A DNA stretch of 64,000 nucleotides from Sycobia sp. Sy_11. Taxonomy: Eukaryota > Arthropoda > Insecta > Hymenoptera > Epichrysomallidae. The translations under genes and the position numbers were made by a program. Position 1 is the stretch's first letter. Each line of letters begins with the position of its first letter. Below the pieces are notes generated by a model. That model saw nothing but the letters and a program-made list of their open reading frames with translations, was not told the DNA's origin and ran no database searches. Below, in pieces: positions 1-9,254 of the stretch. The DNA is taken from positions 186,001-250,000 of the forward strand of contig JACCIC010000178.1 in assembly GCA_018907035.1 (NCBI GenBank), written 5' to 3'.

Positions 1-112
1 ACTATCACTCTTGTCGTAGATTAACAGAGCTTGAATTGTTTGCTTATAAAATTGTCTATTCTAAAACCTTAATATTCTTCAGACTATCATTATTATTTAA
101 TTTTATTGTTTT
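1..112 (+). repeat. Left arm of a 112-bp inverted repeat
   Basis: This segment matches the reverse complement of 2491-2602 with only about half a dozen mismatches. It begins at the first base of the window, so the outer end cannot be seen and the arm may be longer. The enclosed 2.4 kb is A+T-rich and holds two mariner relics. The arms could be terminal inverted repeats of a non-autonomous DNA element or two copies of a dispersed repeat in opposite orientation. Confidence 0.8.
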
Positions 113-119
113 TACTTTG

Positions 120-600
120 TACTTGCTTATTCTGGCCTTCTTTGGCCTTAGCGCTCCATGCAACAGCCACTGATGATATGTCGTTTATTTTCGGGGTCAT
201 ATTGAAAGAAGCAACTTTCATTACCAGTAATAACTCGAACGAGAAAAGTAGGATCACTGTCAACCTGCTCGAGACAATCTTGAGCGAGGTTCATTTGGTG
301 AGCTTTTTGCTCATCTGAAAAGTTCTTTAGTACCATCTTCGCGCACAGCTTTGAATTGACCTTCCGCTCCGCGACTCGTCTTTGATGCCTTACGGCCTTT
401 TTGAAAATTGGCATACCATCAAAGCACCTCACTATGATTCAGGACATCACTACTATACACTTTAAGCATTTTTTCATAAGTTTCTGTCGCGGTTTCACAC
501 AAAATTTTATCGCGTACCGTTGCTCTAAATTTCTCTGTTCTATATTCGTGACATGCAATATTCGCGCATTGTTATAAAAGACTAAACAGCTGGCGAACAA
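120..600 (-). pseudogene. Mariner transposase relic (N-terminal and middle part)
   Basis: The minus strand carries broken mariner transposase motifs. An N-terminal stretch near 540-430 resembles the first helix-turn-helix (ATETYEKMLKVYSSDVLNHS). The peptide VITGNESCFFQYDPENKR near 250-190 stands where mariners have the first catalytic aspartate (T-G-D-E-S). Here that position is Asn, so catalysis is lost. Stops and frame changes separate the pieces. Related relics of the same subfamily lie at 5888-6240 (plus) and 27655-28800 (minus). Confidence 0.75.
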
Positions 601-636
601 ATGATCGTACAAGGGCTTTCAAGATCATATACATAA

Positions 637-705
<69 letters not shown>
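637..705. repeat. (TA)n microsatellite, imperfect
   Basis: An alternating TA tract of about 65 bp with single G or C interruptions. It follows the first mariner relic. Open reading frames through it are repeat artefacts. Confidence 0.9.
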
Positions 706-708
<3 letters not shown>

Positions 709-1544
709 ACAAGCAAAATAAACACATATGGCAAAGGTAAGGAAAACTAAGATATAAACAGTTCATCGACCAAATTAAAATAAGATATACATAAAAGGAA
801 ATGGAGCTGACTGAATGCAAGTAAGCTACAGCAATAAATAAATCTTAAGTTAACCATGCAACTGAATCAAGAGTTCATAATAAATAGATATTCATGGTAA
901 TGATAACATCACATATAAGTAATAAACACATATTTACACAAGTATTATTAACCACCAATAAAAGTAACATAAATAAATAACTAATAATAAATAATAACTA
1001 ATAAATAAAAAATATAATAAACAATATATATTATAATGTATAATATAATAATAATTTATATACATAATGAATATTAACGATTACAAAAGAAGAATATATA
1101 ACCAACTATACAAAATATCAACTATATTAAATATATTAAGTACTGCCATTCACTATATTAATTGCATTAAGTTTAACCATCACTAGAGAAGAGTATACAT
1201 GTGCAATATTTCTTTTCATGCATCGTGCTATAATATAGTGAAAAGGTGTACTAAATGTGACTAAGAACAAGAAGGTATTCAATTACAGTACAAATAGTGA
1301 ATCAATATTGAAGCTGTATAACCACTAATAAGAGTGAAATATTTTGACAGGTAACCTCGAAATATAGTATCACATATGCAATACCAGCAGAAGTTCCAAC
1401 GCCACATAAATGTTAACGAACTAACGACAACAATAGTATGGATAAAAGACGTAAATAAATAATAATATAAATAAGACAACCAGATAAATAATATTGGAAA
1501 TATAAACAATATTATAACTATTCATTAAAATCGAAGAAGACAGC
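706..1544. other. A+T-rich spacer, no gene seen
   Basis: Strongly A+T-rich sequence inside the inverted-repeat-bounded segment. I see no conserved protein motif, RNA gene or recognisable element; the short open frames lack any family signature. Confidence 0.6.
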
Positions 1545-1805
1545 GAGCAACTGATATGTCAACGTCATCAACGACTTCTCTGATTGTAATTCGGCGATCG
1601 TTCATAACCATTTCTTTCACTTTTTTCACGTTTTCATCGGTTGTTGATTGTCACTTTCTTCAACGTTTTCGCGGGCATCTTGGAAATGCTTATACAACTC
1701 GTAAATCTTTGCTTTACTTATAGCAGCCTTTGTTAATATTTTAAAAACTTCACTATACTTTATTTCATTTTTTACGCAAAATTGAATACAAATTCTTTGC
1801 TCCAT
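1545..1805 (-). pseudogene. Mariner transposase relic (N-terminal helix-turn-helix)
   Basis: Read on the minus strand from an ATG at 1805, the peptide begins like mariner transposases of the type with an N-terminal MEQRI-FC motif and a paired-like DNA-binding domain. After a frame change near 1640 it continues as TDENVKKVKEMVMNDRRITI, a typical second helix-turn-helix. Nothing of the catalytic domain follows, so this is a 5' fragment. It belongs to a different mariner subfamily from the relic at 120-600. Confidence 0.75.
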
Positions 1806-2490
1806 TTTCTTCACAAACGATAGTCGCCGAGCTCGAAAAAACACATCTAACATTAGCAGTTGACAGTTAAAAAGTAAGCAATGAATATTGCTGAAAATTT
1901 TATCATATTTCAGGGGCACGCGTACCAACATAATAAAAAAAATTTTTATACAGGCGGACTTTTCATACCCGCGAAATTTAATAATTCTCGTTACTTTCTG
2001 AACACACCTCATATTATATTACGATATAACACCTAAAAATTATAACATATATAATTAACACTTATAAATAATACAATATATGGTATATACGGTATACATT
2101 ATATTATGACATTATATACATAATATATATAAATTATAACTACTATAACATATAACATAATCTATGTTAACGTATGAACTGCATATACTGTTCACACAAA
2201 CAATTATAATTGGATAAAATATATTACAGAAACAAGGCATATTATTGGCATTATATATATTATATATATAAATTCGTTACTTAATATTCTTAATATAGAT
2301 GATATATGCAAAGGTAGATAAGGAGAATAAAACCATACCAGTGATATAAACAAATAATAGGAATAACAACAACATAAGTAAACAATAATTCAAATAAATT
2401 CAACGATAAAATTTATTAAAGCGGTATTACCAATATAAATAAAATATTCAGCACCAATAATTAAAACAAGTATAGTTCTTGGCTAACAAT
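1806..2490. other. A+T-rich spacer, no gene seen
   Basis: A+T-rich with many TATA runs. No coding or RNA signature was recognised; it is bounded on the right by the inverted repeat arm. Confidence 0.55.
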
Positions 2491-2602
2491 AAAACAATAA
2501 AATCAAATAATAATGATAGTCTGAAAAATATTAAGATTTTAGAACAGACAATTTTATAAGCAAACAATTCAAGCTCTGTTAATCTACGACAAGAGTGATA
2601 GT
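2491..2602 (-). repeat. Right arm of the 112-bp inverted repeat
   Basis: Reverse complement of window positions 1-112, about 95% identical by eye. Homology stops around 2491 on the inner side, where the left arm passes into the mariner relic. Base 2602 pairs with base 1, so any further extension lies outside the window. Confidence 0.8.
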
Positions 2603-3600
2603 ATAGAACACCACTACTGTTAATATATTGCCATGATCAGGTTGTATTCTCCATACAGCCTAATACGCGCAAAATCTTAATTTCGAATTTAATAAAGTTT
2701 CCGAAATTGAAATAATCGGTCAATGCTCCCGATTAGCGGTCAAACGCGCAATAATCAAAACAAGACTATTGCGCGTATGAAATATACCTGCCTCGCGAAC
2801 GCAGGACAGGAGAGAGCCGCAGCCGTGCGGCAGACAGCGTCGGAAAGATGTCCCGCGCCCCCGCACTCCCCGCGCCAACGAACTCGGAAGACAGTAAATA
2901 CACTTGTCGTCGCATTTAAAAATACTTTATTTTTAAATCTATTATTAGAATACGAAAATAATCGAATATATAGAACGTCCTAAAGGACAAAAAATAGAAT
3001 TAATTATATTTTTTGTAAAATAATTATAATTCGTAATTATTAAATTTTATTATTTTGAGCTTTATATTTGAATGTTCATAATCGACGCATAATGAATTAA
3101 TTATTGCCTAGTATTAAAAGAATTATTATTGTTTATTACTAGGATGATTATTGTTATAATAATAATTATTATTATTTAATAATAATAATTATTGTCGTTA
3201 ATTAATATTAAATGGATTAATTTATTGTAATAATATCATCACCAAAGGTATTATTATACCTAGATATTATTATAACACGAGATAATTAAATTAAGGAAAA
3301 CGTAGCCAGAACTAATATAATATAATTTATATTCAATACGAGCGTCGGCAAGGACGCAAATGTCACTTTAATTATTATTTTAACAATTATTATTATTATT
3401 ATAATTTGTTATAATAATAATTATTCTTATTATTGTTAGCATAAACAATCACCCGAGAGAACTAAAGTACGCTGAGAAGAATATAACAGTACAAGCTCTC
3501 TCAAGGGAAAATTAGCAAATTATCTATATAAATAATATAATTTTAATTATTTATTATTATTATATTATAAAATTATTATTATTATTCTTTTTCGGCGGCT
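2603..3600. other. Spacer: short G+C-rich patch, then A+T-rich tract
   Basis: About 2790-2890 is markedly G+C-rich against its surroundings. A 10-bp inverted repeat (ACGCGCAATA and TATTGCGCGT, about 2745-2777) lies just upstream of it. From 2900 to 3600 the DNA is made of TTATTATTA-like runs. This may be the outer part of the LTR element that follows, but I could not place its boundary. No gene was recognised. Confidence 0.4.
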
Positions 3601-4424
3601 CGGTACGAAATTAGTCGAACGGTGGCGTAAACACCCGATCGACTAATTTCTCGTGTATACAAGGGCGAGTTTTCCGCCCCAAAAGCAGTTCTCTCGGCGA
3701 TACGGCCGAAAGAAGCTCCCTAGAGCTATTCTGCCTCCAGAGTTCTAGTAAATCCTGCCTGTCCGAAAATCCTGAATAGTAGAGTCGCGATCCTGGTTGC
3801 GCGGTGCTCCGTTAAAGACCAGCGGTCTCACCAAAAATCCCTCCTGCACCTTAGTAAGGCTTGATCCTAGGTGCGTGGCGCTCCATGAAAGACTAGCGAC
3901 CTTACTATCCTTCAAAGAGACTTGATCCTGGGTGCGCAGCGCTCCGTTAAAGCCCAGCGGTCTCACTTCTATACACGAACAAAGCCCTGATCCTGGGTGT
4001 AATAGACCAGCAGGCTACGTTCTTTCCCCAAACTCCCCCAGCCCTAGTAAGCGTGTGTATAAATATAGTGTGCGAAATTTCTATATTAAGTCCGTTTAAA
4101 ATTAAGATTGTAAATACCGTTTATAAATAAGCAGCGTGCGATAACTAGTGTAATAAGGTATAGTATAAGGCTTTAATATAAACTTTCTGTCTTGTCTGTT
4201 GCAGATCGAAGGGCTCGAAGCCAGAAACTCATAATATTTTCTTATATAATTTTTATTCACTATATTGTTATTTTAGTAGAATATATTTTGTTATAAATGT
4301 TTATTTCTGAACACAATTGAGTAAACGTAATTTTTTCCCGATTCTGTCTAAAATTCCCTTTCCTTTCAAAACGATCCTGGCGCTACCGCGTAAGCTATCC
4401 CGAAGGGAAAAAGGAAACGTTACA
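3601..4424 (+). repeat. 5' LTR (family 2), upstream boundary uncertain
   Basis: The right boundary is defined by TTACA followed immediately by a primer-binding site at 4425, as in an LTR retrotransposon. The block is G+C-richer than its flanks. It contains a 12-bp inverted repeat (GAAATTAGTCGA at 3607-3618 and its complement at 3639-3650) and three hairpin units at 3793-3957. The start is not fixed; 3601 is where the G+C-rich sequence begins. There is no gag or pol behind it, so the element is a deletion derivative. Confidence 0.6.
3793..3957 (+). repeat. Three hairpin units with conserved 20-nt loop
   Basis: Three units each have 5-nt arms around a near-constant 20-nt loop that starts TGCG and ends AAAG. 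The arms are CTGGT/ACCAG (3793-3822), CTAGG/ACTAG (3867-3896, one mismatch next to the loop) and CTGGG/CCCAG (3928-3957). Between units the arm bases differ but pairing is largely kept. The design matches the hairpins in the other LTR family in this window although the sequences are unrelated. Confidence 0.65.
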
Positions 4425-4442
4425 TGGCGCCCAAACAGGGAC
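4425..4442 (+). other. Primer-binding site, tRNA-Lys type
   Basis: TGGCGCCCAAACAGGGAC follows the LTR end directly. It differs at one position from the classic 18-nt site complementary to the 3' end of tRNA-Lys. Such a site primes minus-strand DNA synthesis in LTR elements. It confirms that 4424 is an LTR boundary. Confidence 0.8.
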
Positions 4443-4517
4443 TACCGTTAAAAAATTAGTTTATTGTTTATTGTTAATAATTTGTTAATAATAATTATAA
4501 AAATCTTATCCTGTTAA

Positions 4518-4591
4518 AAATTCCCTTTCCTTTCAAAACCATCCTGGCGCTACCGCGTAAGCTATCCCGAAGGGAAAAGGGAAACGTTACA
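4518..4591 (+). repeat. Second copy of the LTR 3' terminus
   Basis: This repeats 4351-4424 almost exactly, including the terminal GAAACGTTACA, but is followed by A+T-rich DNA instead of a primer-binding site. With the first LTR end and its primer site only 93 bp upstream, it looks like the distal end of a 3' LTR brought close by a large internal deletion. Confidence 0.65.
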
Positions 4592-5822
4592 ATATAGTAA
4601 ATATAACTTAAATAAATAACAATAATAGTATATAACAGAAAAAGCATAACAGAATTGTATTAAAGTAAATGATATAAAATACATTAAATAAAATATTTGG
4701 AATAAATAAGTATATCCTCTAAAATACCAAAAATCATTCAAAATTCAATCTTTGAATTACTCTAATATATGAAATTACTAGAGATTTTAAAAATATTAAG
4801 AATTATAGATTGTAACGGAGTATTTATTTAATAAATTCCCGTTAAAAGCAACCGTTAACAGAGGTGTAAAGAACCCCAAACGGATTCAATAGTTTTAAAA
4901 ATAATTTCGGTTCACCGTAGTTTCTTTACTATTATTTTTCCTCGGAATTACCTTTTATCCTGAAATTTATTTATTTTTAATTTATGTTAATAATAAATTA
5001 TATTAATAGATTATTAATGATACAGGAAAGGACGGTACAATTATCAGGTACTGGGGGATATTATGAGATTTTCTATTACAAACAAAAACAAAAAGAGAAA
5101 AATTTATTTATTTGAATAGATGAAAATCTTAAGATTTATTAAATTCTATAAAATTATGATGAATAATATTCTGCCCCTACCTAATGCACCCGCGCTATGG
5201 TAACGCACGTTTCCGTTCACACAGGGTGTGAGAGATAAAATGTATAAATCTATTAGAGAGATCACGCAACAAGAGCGCCGTCTTACCGAGAAGAAGAATA
5301 ACTCCTATCGAAAGATGCTTGCGTGCTTGTTGTTCTTACAATTTCTACTCTATGTTAATACCTTTCTATCTCTCTCACAATTTGATTTGATAAACTAAAT
5401 ATATATATAATATTTAAATTACTATGCAAATTGCTCTATATTGAATAAAATCAACAAAAATTATTATTCAACGGATTCAAATATATGTAAGTATTAAGAA
5501 GATTCACCAACCTTACAAAACAACGACGAAGATTTACCATCCAATGTTGAAAAAAACTTGGTTTTAAAAAACTCTCTTTACAATGAAAACTCTCCCGAGT
5601 TTTCGTCAAAAAGAATACCGGCCGGTCTTAGAACGTAAATACTATTTCGAACGAACAATGCCAATAGTGGAATCTTGAACAATTTTTATACTCTTATTTT
5701 TTTTGGGAAAATATTGAAAAAATATCAGAGGACAGGTACCCAACGATTTGCTTTTTCAACAATAGCTGTTATTCAGCTATATTTTAATTTTCAAATTTCC
5801 TATATATTATATTAAAAATTAT
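4592..5822. other. A+T-rich spacer, no gene seen
   Basis: Mostly A+T-rich. A moderately G+C-richer stretch at about 5170-5340 has no recognisable motif. No transposase, reverse transcriptase or RNA gene signature was found. Confidence 0.5.
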
Positions 5823-5825
5823 TCT

Positions 5826-5888
<63 letters not shown>
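5823..5888. repeat. (TC)n microsatellite
   Basis: About 33 TC units, nearly perfect. It abuts a palindrome and the mariner relic that follows. Confidence 0.95.
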
Positions 5889-5891
<3 letters not shown>

Positions 5892-6240
5892 TTTCATTAC
5901 TGGTAATGAAAGTTGCTTTTTTCAATATGACCCCGAAAATAAACGACATTCCATCAGTGGCTGTTGCATGGAGCGCTAAGGTCAAAGAAGGCCAGAATAA
6001 GCAAGTCCAAAGTAAAAACCATGTTCATATAATTCTCCGACAGCAAAAAGATGGTTTACAAAGACTTTGTACCTCCTGGACAAATCGTAATTCAAGTAGT
6101 TGCCCGTAATGGGCTAGAATAATTACGAAAAAGTGTGCTCAGAGTGCGTCCAGAGATCGCGAAGACTTGGGTTCTGCATCACGACAATGCTCGCTTGCAC
6201 AGTCCCATGAGTATCTCTTATTTGATTACAAAACTATAAA
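5888..6240 (+). pseudogene. Mariner transposase relic (middle part)
   Basis: Plus-strand motifs CFFQYDPENKRHSISGCCMER and a broken HHDNAR-like block near 6180 place this in the catalytic core of the mariner subfamily also seen at 120-600 and 27655-28800. Several frame changes and stops are present. The left edge is odd: the first 13 bases (CAACTTTCATTAC) are the inverted copy of the mariner bases that follow. Confidence 0.7.
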
Positions 6241-6923
6241 ATGAGAATATTTTTTGTAAGCTTGTAATTGTAACTTTCCCGGATTTGTTGATACTGAAAG
6301 ATAAGAAAGCAATAATTATGCAATTGATAAAATTTGACTTATTTTTTTCTTTTATTCTTAGAGTGAATACTCCTAATACACTGAGGATAGAAAAGAGAGG
6401 GTTTATAGTGGAGGCACATGGTTCCTAGTTGAATGCTACCTCCGAACTGCTATTCGCCGCCGCGCTCATGCTCATAAAAGCTCAATGTAAACAGTTCCCC
6501 GAGCTGCTGCTGCGGTCACATGGGGTTTTATGATTGGGTGCGGAGCAATACACGTTACTTGGAATTAAATTTTCAGAGTAGTTCTGTAGTCACAATTCTC
6601 TACTATGCGACAGCCTAGTCAGCGTCTATATTTGCCACCTGATATCTTCTTATCGTCTTATATATATAGATATATACCGCCGTATGATTTTCTTATAAAA
6701 GCTGGGGAAGAATTATTACAATTATTAACGTTTATTTATTCTTATAATAGTTATACCTACAATATATATATATATTTTCAAGAAAAAAACCGAGATATTA
6801 TACCAATATGCGAAATAATAATATGCGGAATACACATTGCCGAATACATATTGCCGAAAACAAGCAGAAAATTTTAAATTATAACATACGCACTCAGGTG
6901 CAATGAATAGGAGCGTTACAATA

Positions 6924-6954
<31 letters not shown>

Positions 6955-7284
6955 ATATATATATATAGATCCTTATATAAATGCACATGTGTAAACGAGT
7001 AGCAAACAAATTATTCAAATATAATGTAGCTATAGTTTTATTTGACTTATATAAGAAAATGATCGATAACAGAGAAACTGATAGCCCTCTTGATTTCTTA
7101 CATTCTTACAAGTTAATTATAAAAACATGGTGATACCTATTATGCACATTGCTTAATATTATCTTGTACTTGTGAACTATTTCCATATCTTACAGTTATT
7201 AGTTAATTGTAATAAGAAAAATGGATGGCAACGTAACAGTATACAAGTAAGTTTCTAACATATTTTTTTTCCAAAATGTGAGGT
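6241..7284. other. Spacer with AAAT repeats, no gene seen
   Basis: A G+C-richer patch at about 6400-6560 is otherwise featureless. An (AAAT)n tract lies at 6923-6956 and short TA runs at 6755-6775 and 6955-6968. I recognise no gene. Confidence 0.5.
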
Positions 7285-7615
7285 TTTATAATGAAAACTT
7301 GGTGACATATCCTATATTCAAGGTATCGTCCATCGAAAACTATAACTTTTTCTCATCTTTCTAGCAATTTGTGAATTTCACACGAAACATTTTTGAGCCC
7401 AAAAATGTATTAAGCGGATTTGAAGCATATGCCCATAAACACATCCTGCATTGATCGAAACTATTAATACTATGATGGTGCCAAGTCTGGACTGTAAGGC
7501 GGCTGGGCAGAATTTTCCATCCGAAGCCGTAATATGTGACCGAGCGTTATCGTGATGAAAAATTACGAACTTATTTTCTGGAAGTTTTTCCTGTAATGCT
7601 CACTTCAAATGAATA
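7285..7615 (-). pseudogene. Mariner transposase relic (C-terminal part)
   Basis: On the minus strand a degraded F-H-H-D-N-A-R block (about 7560-7530, second catalytic aspartate region) is followed by a P-P-Y-S-P-D-L-A-like block (about 7510-7480). Frames change repeatedly. The solo LTR starting at 7616 interrupts or abuts its 5' side. Confidence 0.6.
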
Positions 7616-7647
7616 TGTTGCGACGAGACAATAGTCTCGTCGCAACA
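7616..7647 (+). other. Perfect terminal hairpin of the LTR
   Basis: Arms TGTTGCGACGAGAC and GTCTCGTCGCAACA enclose a 4-nt AATA spacer. The palindrome begins with the LTR's first TG. In the copy at 40857-41959 the corresponding start is decayed. Confidence 0.75.
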
Positions 7648-8355
7648 TATTGGCGCGGCGCGGCGAAGGTGGAGCGCCGAAGGCTTCGTGGCGCGGCGTG
7701 GCGCGGGGATAAAGCGTCGGCAGCGGCGAGAATGAGCGATCGCTCTCGGGCCGCAGGCGGCTCGAAGAGCAGCGACAAGCGATAATTCGCGAATCAATTC
7801 GCGAATTCTCGCGAGCGGCGACCGCGCTGCCTAGTACTAAGGCGCGGTACAGTGCGGTAAGGGGAGAGCGAGCGCTCTCTCCCAATTCTCAAATAGAGCC
7901 GCACTGACTGCGAAAATTTAGTGTGCCAGCAACCTCGAAACTGGCTATTCGAAGGGGATCTGTCGTCGGCGCGATAGCGGGCGACAAGTCTCAGCACACT
8001 CAGAGCGGGACGCAAACACGAAAAATAGATAATAAATAAAATTTGCAATTATGCTCACGCGGAGCGTTAATTTTAAGTTAGAATTAATTGTTAAATTTGT
8101 ACATCATAAAATAAATATATTTTTTTCATGATTTTATTTGTTACAGCGGATAATGGCGCGACTAAACAAGTCGATAGCAGCGGCTAAGCTATCAAATGGC
8201 CGAAAATAAAATAGTTATTTAGTTTTTTTATAATTTTTTGTTAATCATTTTATTAAATTTTTTTAAATAAATTTTCTTGTTATTTAATAAATAGAAATTT
8301 ATTTAGATCCTCAATCCAGCAACGAAAAGAAAAAAAATACAAATAAATTAAATAA

Positions 8356-8663
8356 AATCCAATTCGAACTCTGGCGGGTTGAGCGAGAGTGAGAATTGGA
8401 TTTCACGGTTCGGTGTGTATTAGAAAAAACTTGGTGGCGGGTTGAGCGACCAAGGGCCTAGACGTGTTGAGCGTAGGCCAAAGTATAGTACACACCGTAA
8501 AAATTAAAAATAAATTATCTTGCACAAACGAACCTAGTGGCACGTTGAGCGACTAGGGGCCGAGGCGGGTTGAGCCGGAGTCACTCTTTTATGCAAGTTA
8601 AAACGAATAGAACATAGCCTTTGCTGGGGTGAAAAGAACCCGATGTCGTGCTACTCGATCGGG
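8356..8663 (+). other. LTR hairpin array with constant 13-nt loop
   Basis: Five stem-loops keep the loop GGCGGGTTGAGCG or close variants. Stems are ACTCT/AGAGT (8368-8390), CTTGGT/ACCAAG (8430-8454), GGCCTA/TAGGCC (8455-8479), CCTAGT/ACTAGG (8533-8557) and CCCGAT/ATCGGG (8639-8663, loop decayed). The first sits in a longer hairpin with outer arms 8356-8365 and 8393-8402 and a GA/GA internal loop. The second and third are enclosed by a 9-bp stem (8411-8419 with 8489-8497). Pairing is preserved while stem bases differ, which points to structured RNA. Confidence 0.75.
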
Positions 8664-8714
8664 GCCGAGGCGCGTTGAGTCGCTTGATTAGACGCTTTGC
8701 TTGAGGATGATCCG

Positions 8715-9150
8715 TATTAGATTCAAAAGAAAGTTGTTGTATCATTGGACATCATCCAACAAGCCGTTTTCCGACATCTCAAAGCATTCTGATTCAAGTA
8801 AAGGGTTAGCAACTTGATGCCGAGGGACGTCAACAGGCGATTTTGCATGTCTGAAATGTTGCTGCAGCGGTATAAAAATAAATCATTTTATATGGTATTG
8901 TCACTGGGGATGAAAATTGAATTTATTATAACAGTCCTACATGCAGAAAATCGTATACAAAGTCCGGCGAGCTCACCCAATCGACGCCGAAACGAAATAT
9001 TCACATAAATGAGGTCATGTTCTGTATATGTTAGGATCAAAAGGGTGTGGTGTCGTATACTACGAGTTTTAACGGCTTTCGAATGGACAAAACATCAAAG
9101 CACTAATGTATCGAACCTAACTTTGAAGCGAGCATAACAGGAAAAATGAA
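8715..9150 (+). pseudogene. Mariner transposase relic
   Basis: The plus strand shows a decayed mariner core: a VTGDEN-like first-aspartate block near 8895-8920 and a V-M-F-C-I-...-D-Q-K-G-V-V-like block near 9015-9060. Stops are frequent. The short frame at 8814-9008 is one surviving piece. It lies directly after the solo LTR but is on the opposite strand from the relic before it. Confidence 0.65.
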
Positions 9151-9254
9151 CAAAATATAAGATCAGGGATGAGACTTACATATTTTTGTAAAACTTGGTT
9201 TGTCAATCACTGTACACGATAGTAATATTTTGTTTATTCCGAGTTTGTAGTAAA

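Larger units (their letters stand above)
7616..8685 (+). repeat. Solo LTR (family 1), 3' end lost
   Basis: This is a second copy of the LTR at 40857-41959, in the opposite orientation on the window. It starts with TG inside a perfect 14-bp hairpin, runs through a CG-rich region, and carries the hairpin array at 8356-8663. Homology stops around 8685, before the terminal ACA and primer-binding site. No gag or pol follows, so it is a truncated solo LTR. Long open frames across 7571-8048 arise from its CG-rich sequence and are not genes. Confidence 0.8.

Noticed and set aside
3793..3957. CRISPR-like array or satellite
   Set aside because: Only three diverged units with unequal spacing, inside an LTR; no cas genes, and the genome is eukaryotic.
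7571..8048. Arg/Ala/Ser-rich frames on the minus strand
   Set aside because: They lie in the CG-rich part of the solo LTR and recur as mirror frames in the LTR at 40857-41959; no protein family matches.
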